Positions 7,591-16,873 of a stretch of 64,000 nucleotides of DNA are shown piece after piece. Below the pieces are notes generated by a model. It ran no database searches. It saw nothing but the letters and a program-made list of their open reading frames with translations, and was not told the DNA's origin. Made by a program: the position numbers and the translations under genes. Numbering within the stretch: position 1 is the first letter of the stretch; the number at the start of each line of letters is the position of its first letter. This stretch comes from Mycobacterium sp. DL99. GTDB lineage: Bacteria > Actinomycetota > Actinomycetes > Mycobacteriales > Mycobacteriaceae. The stretch spans positions 4,379,609-4,443,608 of the forward strand of contig NZ_SJOM01000007.1 in NCBI RefSeq assembly GCF_004762045.1. The letters are read 5' to 3'.

Positions 7591-10500
7591 CTAACTGACG
7601 ACGACGAGGAGGTCATTGCCCTCCACCTGAGCAGTCCGCGCGACCGCGATCCTGGTGACGGTGCCAGATGCGGGCGCGGTGATGGCCGCCTCCATCTTCA
7701 TCGCCTCGATCGTCGCGATCGACTGGCCGGCTTCGACGACCTGGCCCTCAACAACGTTGACTGAAACCACACCAGCGAAGGGAGCACCGACATGGGCGAC
7801 ATTGGTCCGGTCGGCCTTCTCGGCAACCGGGACCTCGCCGGCGATACTGCGGTCGCGCACCACGATCGGCCTCAGTTGCCCGTTGAGGATGCACATCACG
7901 GTGCGCATGCCGCGCTCGTCGGCTTCGGAGATCGCCTCGAGCCCGATCAACAATTCGACCCCGGGATCCAGTTTGACCCGGTGTTCTTCGCCGTGGCGCA
8001 GACCGTAGAAGAACTGATTGGCGCTCAATCGTGAGGTGTCACCGTACTCGTCGCGATGAGCTTGGAACTCCGCGGTGGGCCCGGGGAACAACAACCGGTT
8101 GAGCGCCGCCTGCCGCTTGGGCCCCGGTGCGGCCAACAAGGTTCCATCCTCAGCGGACAAATCTTGTACAGGTTTGGCCGGGCCCCGACCATCGAGCGCC
8201 TTGGTGCGCAGAGGCTCCGGCCATCCGCCCGGAGGGTCTCCGAGTTCACCACGCAGAAAGCCGATCGCGCTGTCCGGAATGTCGTAGCGAGCCGGGTCCG
8301 CGGCGAATTCCTCGGCACCCACACCCGCTCCGACGAAGGCCAGTGCGAGATCGCCCACCACTTTGCTCGACGGCGTGACCTTCACCAACCGACCCAACAT
8401 CCGGTCAGCGGCAGCGTAATTCGCCTCGATGTCTTCGAACCGGTCACCCAGACCCAATGCGATGGCCTGCTGGCGCAGATTGCTCAGCTGGCCGCCGGGG
8501 ATCTGATGGGTGTAGACGCGCCCCGTCGGGAACGAAGGACCCGACGCCGCAACATCAAAGGGCGCGTAGACGCGGCGCAATGCCTCCCAGTACGGCTCAA
8601 GGTCGCAGACCGCATCCAGCGACACACCGGTGTCGAATCGGCTGTGTGCGGCAGCGGCCACAATTGATGACAGCGACGGCTGACTTGTGGTGCCGGCCAA
8701 CGGCGCTGCGGCACCGTCGACGGCATCGGCTCCGGCATTCCACGCCGCGACATAGGTGGCCAGTTGGCCGCCGGGAGTGTCGTGGGTGTGCACGTGGACC
8801 GGAAGGTCGAACCGTGACTTCAGGGCAGACACCAACGTCGCGGCGGCCGGCGCCCGCAGCAGCCCGGCCATGTCCTTGATCGCCAGCACGTGGGCTCCGG
8901 CGTCGACGATCTGCTCGGCCAAGCGCAGGTAATAGTCCAGGGTGTAAAGGTTCTCGCCCGGGTCGGAGAGGTCACCGGTGTACGACATCGCGACTTCCGC
9001 GACAGTCGTGCCGGTACGCCGGACCGCGTCGATGGCCGGACGCATCGAATCCACATTGTTGAGCGCGTCGAAGATCCGGAAGATATCAACACCAGTCGCC
9101 GTGGCTTCCTCCACGAACGCACGCGTCACCACCTCCGGATAGGGCGTGTAGCCCACCGTGTTCCGGCCCCGCAACAACATCTGCAGACAGATGTTGGGCA
9201 GTGCTTCGCGCAACGCCGCCAACCGCTCCCACGGATCCTGCTTGAGGAATCGTAGTGAGACGTCGTAGGTCGCGCCGCCCCAGCATTCGACGGACAGCAA
9301 CTGCGGCATCATCCGCGCGATGTAGGGGGCGACACGTAGCAGTCCGCTCGTGCGCACCCGGGTAGCCAACAGCGATTGATGTGCATCGCGAAAGGTGGTG
9401 TCGGTGACGCCGACGGCGTCGGTGTCACGTAGCCAGGCGGCGAAGCCTTCCGGCCCCAACTCCGTCAGGCGCTGCTTGGACCCAGGGGGTGCAGGCACGC
9501 TCAGATCACAGGCGGGCAGCTTGTCGCGTGGATAGACCGCAGACGGCCGCGGGCCGTGCGGCTGATTGACCGTCACATCGGCCAGGTAGTTCAGGATGCG
9601 GGTGCCACGATCGGCACTACCGCGCGCGGTGAGCAGCTGCGGTCGTTGTTCGATGTACGACGTCGTCACCCGGCCGGCGACGAAGTCGGGATCGTCCAGA
9701 ACCGCTGCCAGGAAAGGAATGTTGGTGGCCACTCCGCGAATCCGGAACTCCGCCACGGCGCGTCGCGCCCGGGCCACAGCCGTCGGGGAATCGCGGCCGC
9801 GGCAGGTCAGCTTCACCAGCATCGAATCGAAATGCGCGCCCACTTCGGCGCCGAGATTGGTGCCGCCATCGAGGCGGACGCCGGCACCACCCGGTGACCG
9901 ATACCCGGTGATGCGACCGGTGTCGGGGCGAAACCCGTTGGCCGGGTCCTCGGTCGTGATCCTGCACTGCAGGGCAGCACCCCGGATACGTAGGGCGTCC
10001 TGGGCGAGTCCGAGATCGGACAGGGATTCCCCGGCGGCGATCCGCAACTGGCTCGATACCAGGTCGACATCGGTGACCTCTTCGGTCACCGTGTGCTCCA
10101 CCTGGATCCTGGGGTTCATTTCGATGAACACGTGATCGCCGCGTTCGTCGAGCAGGAACTCCACCGTGCCCGCGCAGGTATAGCCGATCTGGCGGGCAAA
10201 GGCCACCGCATCCGCGCAAATACGTTCCCGCAGAATCGGATCGAGATTCGGTGCCGGCGCCAGCTCGATCACCTTCTGATGGCGCCGCTGCAAGCTGCAG
10301 TCGCGTTCGAAAAGATGAATGACGTTGCCCTGGGTGTCCGCCAGAATCTGCACCTCGATGTGGCGCGGGTTGATCACCGCCTGCTCAAGGAACACCGTGG
10401 GATCGCCGAACGCGGACTGTGCTTCTCGACTGGCGGCCTCGATCGCTTCCCGCAGGTCGGCCGAGTCTTTGACGCGACGCATCCCGCGGCCTCCGCCGCC

Positions 10501-10983
10501 GGCAACAGCTTTCACGAACACCGGGAAGCTCATCGATTCCGCTGCGGCCAGCAGTTCTGAGACCGAACTCGACGGAGCCGACGATGCCAGCACAGGCAGG
10601 CCCGCCTTGCGCGCCTCGGCAATGGCTCTGGCCTTGTTCCCGGTCAGCTCCAGCACATCAGCCGACGGCCCCACAAAGGTGATCCCCGCCTTCGCGCATG
10701 CCCTGGCCAGTTCCGGATTCTCCGAAAGGAACCCGTAGCCCGGATAGACCGCATCGGCGCCTGCGTGCCGGGCCACCCGGATGATCTCGTCCACCGACAG
10801 ATAGGCACGGACCGGATGGCCGTTGGCACCTATCTGATACGACTCATCGGCCTTCAGCCGATGCTGAGAGTTACGGTCCTCGTGCGGATAGACGGCAACC
10901 GTCGAGAGCCCGAGCTCATACGCCGCGCGGAATGCACGGATGGCGATCTCTCCCCGGTTGGCGACCAGAACCTTGTCGACCAC
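7591..10983 (-). CDS. pyc: Pyruvate carboxylase
   Basis: The 1130-residue protein has the full pyruvate carboxylase order: biotin carboxylase (about 1-450, with the Gly-Gly-Gly-Gly-Arg-Gly-Met ATP loop and Glu-Met-Asn-Pro-Arg-Ile-Gln-Val-Glu-His), carboxyltransferase (about 530-810, with Thr-Phe-Arg-Asp-Ala-His-Gln-Ser), a tetramerisation segment and a C-terminal biotinyl domain with the Ala-Met-Lys-Met site, Lys1096. It makes oxaloacetate from pyruvate, bicarbonate and ATP. The GTG start has an AAAGGA site six bases upstream. It is 25 bases from prpC on the same strand, so read-through from the methylcitrate operon is possible; that would join propionate use with anaplerosis. Confidence 0.95.
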   Translation of the reverse strand: MVDKVLVANRGEIAIRAFRAAYELGLSTVAVYPHEDRNSQHRLKADESYQIGANGHPVRAYLSVDEIIRVARHAGADAVYPGYGFLSENPELARACAKAGITFVGPSADVLELTGNKARAIAEARKAGLPVLASSAPSSSVSELLAAAESMSFPVFVKAVAGGGGRGMRRVKDSADLREAIEAASREAQSAFGDPTVFLEQAVINPRHIEVQILADTQGNVIHLFERDCSLQRRHQKVIELAPAPNLDPILRERICADAVAFARQIGYTCAGTVEFLLDERGDHVFIEMNPRIQVEHTVTEEVTDVDLVSSQLRIAAGESLSDLGLAQDALRIRGAALQCRITTEDPANGFRPDTGRITGYRSPGGAGVRLDGGTNLGAEVGAHFDSMLVKLTCRGRDSPTAVARARRAVAEFRIRGVATNIPFLAAVLDDPDFVAGRVTTSYIEQRPQLLTARGSADRGTRILNYLADVTVNQPHGPRPSAVYPRDKLPACDLSVPAPPGSKQRLTELGPEGFAAWLRDTDAVGVTDTTFRDAHQSLLATRVRTSGLLRVAPYIARMMPQLLSVECWGGATYDVSLRFLKQDPWERLAALREALPNICLQMLLRGRNTVGYTPYPEVVTRAFVEEATATGVDIFRIFDALNNVDSMRPAIDAVRRTGTTVAEVAMSYTGDLSDPGENLYTLDYYLRLAEQIVDAGAHVLAIKDMAGLLRAPAAATLVSALKSRFDLPVHVHTHDTPGGQLATYVAAWNAGADAVDGAAAPLAGTTSQPSLSSIVAAAAHSRFDTGVSLDAVCDLEPYWEALRRVYAPFDVAASGPSFPTGRVYTHQIPGGQLSNLRQQAIALGLGDRFEDIEANYAAADRMLGRLVKVTPSSKVVGDLALAFVGAGVGAEEFAADPARYDIPDSAIGFLRGELGDPPGGWPEPLRTKALDGRGPAKPVQDLSAEDGTLLAAPGPKRQAALNRLLFPGPTAEFQAHRDEYGDTSRLSANQFFYGLRHGEEHRVKLDPGVELLIGLEAISEADERGMRTVMCILNGQLRPIVVRDRSIAGEVPVAEKADRTNVAHVGAPFAGVVSVNVVEGQVVEAGQSIATIEAMKMEAAITAPASGTVTRIAVARTAQVEGNDLLVVVS

Positions 10984-11008
10984 TGTTTCCTTTCAACGCT
11001 TCCGCGTG

Positions 11009-12142
11009 CTACGCCAAGGCCCGTTGCGGATGTCCGCTGTAGTCACTGAGCGGCCGGATCAGAGAGTTCGACGCGGCCTGCTCCATGATGTGTGCGGTCC
11101 AGCCGGTGATCCGGCTCATCACGAAGATCGGTGTGAAGCAAGGGATGTCGAATCCCATCAGGTAATAGGCCGGGCCGGTCGGAAAGTCCAGGTTCGGCTT
11201 GATCTTTGTGGCCGCGAACATCGCGCTCTCCAGCACGTTGTAGATGTCCAGCCAGCGCTGTCCGTCACGAACCTCGGACACACTGGCCAGCGCGGCCTTC
11301 ATGGTGGGCACGCGGGAGTCACCGTTTTTGTAGACCCGGTGACCGAAGCCCATCACCTTGTCCTTGCGCGACAGCTTGCCGTGCAACCATTCCGGGGCGC
11401 GGCCGGCCGAACCTATCTCGAGCATGTCGTGCATGACGACTTCGTTGGCGCCGCCGTGCAAGGAGCCCTTGAGGGCCCCGATGGCGGCGGTGACGGCGCT
11501 GTAGATATCGGACTGGGTCGAGGTGACCACCCGCGCCGCGAACGTCGACGCGTTGAAACTGTGCTCGGCGTAGAGCACCATCGACTGCTCGAAAGCTCTG
11601 ACGATCACCGGGTCCGGTACTTCGCCGAAGCACATGCTGAGGAAGTTCTCCGAATAGCCCATGTGGCTGTGGGGCGCGATCGGTTCCAGCCCGCGCCGCC
11701 GACGCATATCGGCAGCGACGATGGTCGGCAGAACCGCGAACATTCGCAGCGACTTGGCGAAGTTGGCTGAGGGGCTGCTGTCGTCTTCCTCAGGGTCCTC
11801 GGCGCCCAGGTAGCTGATCGCGGTACGCACCACATCCATCGGATGGCAGTTGTCCGGCAGCTTGGCCAGCAGCGACTGCATCGACCGGTCGATCCGACGC
11901 GAGGCCCGCTCGCGCTGGGTGAACAGGGCCAGCTCCTGATCGGTCGGCAGCTCACCGTGCCACAGGAGGTAGGCGACCTGCTCGAAGCTGCAGTGTGCGG
12001 CCAGGTCCTGCACGGGGTAACCGCGATAGGTCAGCGTGTTGGTCTCGGGCACCACCTTGGAGATGGCGGTGGTGTCGACCACCACCCCGGCCAGGCCTTT
12101 GTGGATACTCGGTTTGGCTGTGTCGTTCTCGGTAACGGTCAT
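11009..12142 (-). CDS. prpC: 2-Methylcitrate synthase / citrate synthase
   Basis: The 377-residue protein is of the short citrate synthase type, with the Gly-Ser-Leu-His-Gly-Gly-Ala-Asn-Glu active-site loop, Gly-Phe-Gly-His-Arg-Val-Tyr and a C-terminal Ser-Arg-Ile-Thr-Gly-Trp-Thr-Ala-His. It condenses propionyl-CoA with oxaloacetate in the methylcitrate cycle and may also make citrate. Its ATG overlaps the prpB stop by four bases. It is the last gene of prpD-prpB-prpC. Confidence 0.93.
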   Translation of the reverse strand: MTVTENDTAKPSIHKGLAGVVVDTTAISKVVPETNTLTYRGYPVQDLAAHCSFEQVAYLLWHGELPTDQELALFTQRERASRRIDRSMQSLLAKLPDNCHPMDVVRTAISYLGAEDPEEDDSSPSANFAKSLRMFAVLPTIVAADMRRRRGLEPIAPHSHMGYSENFLSMCFGEVPDPVIVRAFEQSMVLYAEHSFNASTFAARVVTSTQSDIYSAVTAAIGALKGSLHGGANEVVMHDMLEIGSAGRAPEWLHGKLSRKDKVMGFGHRVYKNGDSRVPTMKAALASVSEVRDGQRWLDIYNVLESAMFAATKIKPNLDFPTGPAYYLMGFDIPCFTPIFVMSRITGWTAHIMEQAASNSLIRPLSDYSGHPQRALA

Positions 12143-13056
12143 GGCGTCGCCCCTTGCAGCGAGAAATTGAAGATGTCCGAGTCGAACTGGTTGTAGTCGT
12201 TGTAACGCAGGAGTTCGTAGAGCCGGCTTCGGTGTTGCATCTGATCGAGAAGGCCGGATTGCGTACCTGCCGAGGATATTTCGTGCAGACCGACCTCAAC
12301 GGCATGCATGGCCAAGCGCAGGGTGGTGACCGGGTAGATCACCACGTTGTAGCCGATCTCAGACAACTGTCGGGTCGTCAGCAGTTCGGACTTTCCGAAT
12401 TCGGTCATGTTGGCCAGCAACGGGACGTCCACCGCCTCCCGGAACTGTTCGAAATCCGCAGGGGTGTGTAGTGCCTCGGTGAAGATGAGATCCGCGCCGG
12501 CGTCGACGTAGGCCTTGGCCCGGTCGATGGCCGCGGAGATCCCCTCGATCCCCGCGGCATCGGTACGGGCACAGATGACGAAATCGGGATCCCGGCGCGC
12601 CGAGACGGCGGCCCGCAGCCGCTTGACCATCTCGGCCGTCTCGACCACCGCCTTGCCGTCGAGATGTCCGCACCGCTTGGGATTCACCTGGTCCTCCAGG
12701 TGAAGTCCGGCCAGGCCGGCATCTTCGAGCACCGTCACAGTACGGGCGGCACTCATCGGTTCACCGAATCCTGTATCGGCATCAATGAACGTCGGAAGAT
12801 CTGTGGCCGAGGCGATCTGGGCACCGCGACCCGCGACCTCGGTCAACGTGGTCAACCCGATGTCCGGCAGACCCAGGTCCGCGGACAGGACCGCGCCTGA
12901 GACGTAGACGCCGTCGAAGCCGATCTCGGCAACGAGCTTGGCCACAAGCGGGGAGAATGCTCCCGGAAAGCGCAGGAGCCGGCCGGACTCCAACCCGCGG
13001 CGGAACTTTCGCCGCTTCTCTGATGCCGGGATCTCGGAGCCGAGTAACCCGCTCAC
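12139..13056 (-). CDS. prpB: 2-Methylisocitrate lyase
   Basis: The 305-residue protein belongs to the isocitrate lyase/PEP mutase family. It carries Asp-Ala-Asp-Thr-Gly-Phe-Gly (metal site) and the catalytic loop Pro-Lys-Arg-Cys-Gly-His that distinguishes methylisocitrate lyases. It splits 2-methylisocitrate to pyruvate and succinate. Stop and start overlaps of four bases on both sides show translational coupling in the operon. M. tuberculosis lacks prpB and uses Icl1 instead, so the presence of prpB fits a fast grower. Confidence 0.93.
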   Translation of the reverse strand: MSGLLGSEIPASEKRRKFRRGLESGRLLRFPGAFSPLVAKLVAEIGFDGVYVSGAVLSADLGLPDIGLTTLTEVAGRGAQIASATDLPTFIDADTGFGEPMSAARTVTVLEDAGLAGLHLEDQVNPKRCGHLDGKAVVETAEMVKRLRAAVSARRDPDFVICARTDAAGIEGISAAIDRAKAYVDAGADLIFTEALHTPADFEQFREAVDVPLLANMTEFGKSELLTTRQLSEIGYNVVIYPVTTLRLAMHAVEVGLHEISSAGTQSGLLDQMQHRSRLYELLRYNDYNQFDSDIFNFSLQGATP

Positions 13057-14558
13057 TTGAAGATCCCCGAGGGGACCGTCGGCGCCTTGTCCAACACCCG
13101 CGGATCGACCCGGACATTGAGTGCCCCGAGCCCACCGGACTTGGTTGCCGAAACGTTCTCGACCGCACTCAGGAACCGTTGCTGCTCTTCGGCTTCGACG
13201 ACACCGTCAGCCAGCTCGGCGAACTTGGCGACATACTGCTCACGCCCGAACGGGCGCGCCCCCAGCGGGTGAGCATCGGCCACCGCGAGTTCGTCGACGA
13301 TCGTCTCACCGCTCTTGAGGGTGACGACGGCCTTGGCGCCGAACGCCTTCTCCGCCGGGTCGTTCGAGTGGTAGCGCCGGGTCCATTCCGGATCCTCGAC
13401 TGTGGAGATCTTGCGCCACAACTCGATGGTGTCGGGCCGGTGTGCCCGCTCCGGCGCATAGGACCGCTCGTGATGCCAGGTGCCGTCCTGCAACGCGACC
13501 GCGAAGATGTACATCACCGAGTGGTCCAGCGTTTCGCGGGACGCATCGGGATCGAATTTCTGCGGATCGTTGGACCCGGTACCGATCACGACGTGGGTGT
13601 GGTTGCTGGTGTGCAGCACGATCGTGGCGATCTGGTCGAGGTCGCCGATGCGCTCGCGCATCCGCCGGGCCAGGTCGATCGGCGCCTGGCTCTGGTACTC
13701 CGCCGAATGTTGCTTTGTGTAGGTGTCCAGGATGGCTCGTTTGGGTTCGCCCGGTCCGGGCAGCGGCACCTGGTAGGTGTGCTCGGGACCGCCGAGCAGC
13801 CAGGCGATCACACCGTCCTCGCCCTCCCAGATCGGGGCGGGAGAGCCCTCGCCGCGCATCGCCCGGTCGACGGCCTCGATGGCCACCTTTCCCGCCCACG
13901 CCGGCGCGTAGGCCTTCCAGCTGGAGATCAGCCCCTTACGCGACTGGCGGGTGGCGGTGGTCAGGTGCAACGCCTGACCGATTGCGGCATAGATGGTTTC
14001 GGGATCCAGACGCAGCATGGTGCCCAGCCCGGCGGCGACCGACGGCCCGAGGTGGGCGACATGATCGATCTTGTGTCGGTGCAGGCAGATTCCCTTGACC
14101 AGGTCGACCTGCACCTCGTAGGCGGTGGCGATGCCGCGGATGAGGTCAGCGCCGTTCACGCCGAGCTGCTGCGCCACGGCGACGAGCGCGGGGATGTTGT
14201 CACCCGGGTGGGAGTATTCAGCGGCCAGGAACGTGTCATGGAAGTCCAGTTCGCGGACCGCGACGCCGTTGGCCCAGGCCGCCCATTCGGGCGAAACCGT
14301 GCCGTCGACGCCGAACACGGTGGCACCCCGCGGTGTCTTGTGCGCGAGCGCCTGGGCACGGGCCACCGTCACCGGCCGGCGGATCACCGACGCAGCCGAC
14401 ACCGCGGCGTTGTCGATGATCCGGTTGATCACCATCGCCTCGGTCTCGGGCGGTACGGCTACCGGGTCGGCGGCGATCGTGGCGATCTTCCAAGCCAAGT
14501 GTTCGCTGCGCGGGAAGTCCTCGGCGCTGCGCCGGGTTCTGACGTCATGTTCAAGCAT
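13053..14558 (-). CDS. prpD: 2-Methylcitrate dehydratase
   Basis: The protein of 501 residues is a MmgE/PrpD family dehydratase, with the conserved Asp-Asn-Ala-Ala-Val-Ser-Ala-Ala segment near the N-terminus and Leu-Asp-Phe-His-Asp-Thr-Phe with Ser-His-Pro-Gly-Asp-Asn in the middle. It converts 2-methylcitrate to 2-methyl-cis-aconitate. I prefer the ATG at 14558; a GTG at 14567 would add three residues. It is the first gene of the prp operon, divergent from prpR across about 120 bases. Confidence 0.92.
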   Translation of the reverse strand: MLEHDVRTRRSAEDFPRSEHLAWKIATIAADPVAVPPETEAMVINRIIDNAAVSAASVIRRPVTVARAQALAHKTPRGATVFGVDGTVSPEWAAWANGVAVRELDFHDTFLAAEYSHPGDNIPALVAVAQQLGVNGADLIRGIATAYEVQVDLVKGICLHRHKIDHVAHLGPSVAAGLGTMLRLDPETIYAAIGQALHLTTATRQSRKGLISSWKAYAPAWAGKVAIEAVDRAMRGEGSPAPIWEGEDGVIAWLLGGPEHTYQVPLPGPGEPKRAILDTYTKQHSAEYQSQAPIDLARRMRERIGDLDQIATIVLHTSNHTHVVIGTGSNDPQKFDPDASRETLDHSVMYIFAVALQDGTWHHERSYAPERAHRPDTIELWRKISTVEDPEWTRRYHSNDPAEKAFGAKAVVTLKSGETIVDELAVADAHPLGARPFGREQYVAKFAELADGVVEAEEQQRFLSAVENVSATKSGGLGALNVRVDPRVLDKAPTVPSGIFK

Positions 14559-14630
14559 GTTCCGCACGGTACGCAGATGCGATCACCAGGGAAACCACCT
14601 GTAAATGCGTATTTTTGTGTCCTTTGGTGA

Positions 14631-14652
14631 GCAAATTTGCGAATGTTGCGAA
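14631..14652. promoter_or_regulatory. PrpR/RamB-type operator candidate
   Basis: The prpD-prpR intergenic region contains the perfect palindrome GCAAATTTGC (14631-14640) and a 9-base-spaced direct repeat TTGCGAA (14637-14643 and 14646-14652). PrpR and RamB regulators bind TTTGCAAA-like half-sites, so this is the probable site of control for both the prp operon and prpR. Confidence 0.65.
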
Positions 14653-14678
14653 AGTCGATGGGCGTAACCTCGGCAGCG

Positions 14679-16085
14679 GTGGCGAGAACATTCGCGGGTG
14701 CCCGCCTGAGGCGGCTACGGGACGAGAGAGGCCTCACGCAGGTCGCGCTGGCGCGTGCGCTGGGACTGTCGACGAGCTACGTCAACCAACTCGAGAACGA
14801 CCAGCGGCCGATCACTGTCCCGGTGTTGTTGGCCCTGTCCGATCGCTTCGACCTGCCGACCCAGTACTTCGCCCCCGATGCCGACGCGCGGCTGGTATCG
14901 GACCTGCGCGAAGTCCTGGCCGACGGCGCCACCACCGCTCAGATCGAAGAGCTTGTCGCCCGCATGCCGGAGATCGGCCAGACCCTCGTGAGCATGCATC
15001 GCCGTCTGCACGATGCCACCGCGGAGCTTGAGGCCGTGCACGGTCGGGCCAACCTGGATGCGCAGGCGGGTGCGCAGCAACCCATGCCGTTCGAGGAGGT
15101 CCGCGACTTCTTCTACGACCGCCGCAATTACGTCGACGCGCTCGACCGCGCCGCCGAGGACCTCTTCGCCCGCCACCGTCTGCAGATCGGCGGGCTCGAC
15201 CGGCAACTGGCCGAGCTGCTGTCCTCGGAGTACGGCATTTCGGTGATCGTGGACGACGGAGATGTGCTGGGCCCCAGCATGAAACGCCGGTACCTGCCCG
15301 AGGCCGGCACGCTGTACGTCGCGCGCTGGTTGTTACCGGGCCAGCGCGCATTTCAGCTCGCCACCCAGATCGCCTTGTTGATGCACTCCGAACTGATCAG
15401 CACCATTGTCGCCACCGACGACCAATTGAGCTCAGAGGCAAGGGATGTGGCGCGCATCGGGCTCGCGAACTACTTCGCCGGCGCCCTCCTGCTCCCCTAC
15501 CGGATGTTCCTGTCCGCCGCCGAGGACCTGCGGTACGACATCGATCAGCTGGCCCGTCGCTTCGAGGTCGGATTCGAGACCATCTGCCATCGGCTGTCTA
15601 CCCTGCAGCGCCCGGATGCGCGCGGAGTACCCTTCATCTTCGTCCGCACCGACAGTGCGGGGAACATCTCGAAACGTCAGTCCGCCACGGCGTTTCACTT
15701 CTCCCGGGTAGGCGGGAACTGCCCGCTGTGGGTGGTGCACCATTCGTTCTCCCGCCCTGGCGAGTTCCTGACCCAGGTGGCGCAGATGCCCGACGGCCGC
15801 AGCTACTTCTGGATCGCGAAGACATCCACCTCGACCCCCAGCCGGTACCTGGGGACGCCCAAGAGTTTCGCCATCGGGCTCGGCTGCGATGTCAGCCACG
15901 CCGACAAGCTGGTTTATTCGGTCGGCATCGATCTGGGCGATCCTGAAGCCACGGTGCCCATAGGCGCGGGTTGCCGGATCTGCGACCGGCCGACCTGCCC
16001 GCAACGCGCTTTCCCATATGTCGGCAGGCCGGTCCACGTCGACCCGGAGACCAGCAGCAACCTTCCCTACTCGCCGACAGTTTGA
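14679..16085 (+). CDS. prpR: PrpR, XRE/short-chain-fatty-acyl-CoA regulator of the prp operon
   Basis: The protein of about 468 residues has an N-terminal XRE helix-turn-helix (residues 5-60, with Ala-Leu-Gly-Leu-Ser-Thr-Ser-Tyr-Val-Asn-Gln-Leu-Glu), a middle Glu-Val-Arg-Asp-Phe-Phe-Tyr-Asp segment, and a C-terminal region with Cys-Arg-Ile-Cys and Arg-Pro-Thr-Cys-Pro-Gln-Arg-Ala-Phe-Pro; in the M. tuberculosis protein such cysteines hold an iron-sulfur cluster. PrpR activates methylcitrate genes on propionyl-CoA. The GTG at 14679 fits the usual N-terminus (Ala-Arg-Thr-Phe); TTG 14637, ATG 14643 and ATG 14658 are in frame but lie in or next to the operator. Confidence 0.9.
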   Translation: MARTFAGARLRRLRDERGLTQVALARALGLSTSYVNQLENDQRPITVPVLLALSDRFDLPTQYFAPDADARLVSDLREVLADGATTAQIEELVARMPEIGQTLVSMHRRLHDATAELEAVHGRANLDAQAGAQQPMPFEEVRDFFYDRRNYVDALDRAAEDLFARHRLQIGGLDRQLAELLSSEYGISVIVDDGDVLGPSMKRRYLPEAGTLYVARWLLPGQRAFQLATQIALLMHSELISTIVATDDQLSSEARDVARIGLANYFAGALLLPYRMFLSAAEDLRYDIDQLARRFEVGFETICHRLSTLQRPDARGVPFIFVRTDSAGNISKRQSATAFHFSRVGGNCPLWVVHHSFSRPGEFLTQVAQMPDGRSYFWIAKTSTSTPSRYLGTPKSFAIGLGCDVSHADKLVYSVGIDLGDPEATVPIGAGCRICDRPTCPQRAFPYVGRPVHVDPETSSNLPYSPTV

Positions 16086-16143
16086 GCGGCATTTCCGATG
16101 GTTGCGGTCGCAGAGCCGAGCAGGTGTGCAATCGCCGAGGTCA

Positions 16144-16869
16144 ATGCGGGACAATGGCCCGGTGGACTGCGTGGTGGCACGAGAGGCGCTTTCGGCGCGC
16201 CTCGACGGGGAGCGTGAGCCGGTCCCCTCTGCGCGCGTCGACGAACATCTGCGTGATTGCCGGGACTGCGCCGCCTGGTACGACAAGGCGGGAACCCTGG
16301 CCCTGCAGCTGCGCGATCTGGCCAACGCCGGGTTGATGGGCACGGTGAATGGACGCCCCGACCGCAGGAAAGGCGCGCTGGGTGGCCTCGGACAGTGGAT
16401 GAGCCGGCACCTGCTGACCGTCGCAATCGTCGTCATCGGGGTTGCCCAGGTGGTTTTGGCGGTCGCCCAGGCCGTCGGAATGAATTTCGGAATGGTTGCC
16501 GCACATCATGGATCGGCCAGCGGGGCTCATCTGCTGAACGAGTCCACGGCGTGGTCGGCCGCGCTCGGAATCGCGACCGTGGCAATGGCTTTCCGCCATC
16601 GCATCGCCCCGGGTCTGGCCTGCGTGCTGGTGATCTACTGCGGATTCCTGGCCTATTACGTGGTGTCGGATGCGGTTGCCGGTCAGGTGACACCGGTCCG
16701 GATCCTGAGCCATCTGCCGGTGGCTGTGGCTGCGGTCCTTTCGGTCTTGGCCTCGCGCGCAAGTCGCCCGCAGGACCCGTCTCCCCGGGCACACGGCGAG
16801 GATGACGAATCGGGCCCGGCCGCGCCCACCCGTCGTCATCTCCGCGCAGCCGACGACCCCGCCGCCTGA
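16144..16869 (+). CDS. Zinc-finger (zf-HC2) membrane protein, anti-sigma-factor-like
   Basis: The 241-residue protein has a cytoplasmic N-terminal zinc-finger motif of anti-sigma type, His-x3-Cys-x2-Cys around residues 37-44, and then about four membrane segments (roughly 85-215), ending in a polar tail. It resembles M. tuberculosis Rv0093c, which lies beside the Rv0096-Rv0103 lipopeptide locus; here too it borders that locus. A role as partner of the nearby SigC is possible but unproven. Its 3' end nearly abuts the convergent His/Met-rich membrane gene. Confidence 0.8.
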   Translation: MRDNGPVDCVVAREALSARLDGEREPVPSARVDEHLRDCRDCAAWYDKAGTLALQLRDLANAGLMGTVNGRPDRRKGALGGLGQWMSRHLLTVAIVVIGVAQVVLAVAQAVGMNFGMVAAHHGSASGAHLLNESTAWSAALGIATVAMAFRHRIAPGLACVLVIYCGFLAYYVVSDAVAGQVTPVRILSHLPVAVAAVLSVLASRASRPQDPSPRAHGEDDESGPAAPTRRHLRAADDPAA

Positions 16870-16873
16870 ACTG

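Noticed and set aside
12957..14630. A 557-codon open frame on the plus strand opposite prpD and prpB
   Set aside because: It is the antisense of clear enzymes; its protein is Arg/Gly/Asp-rich with no motif, as expected from high-GC third-position bias.
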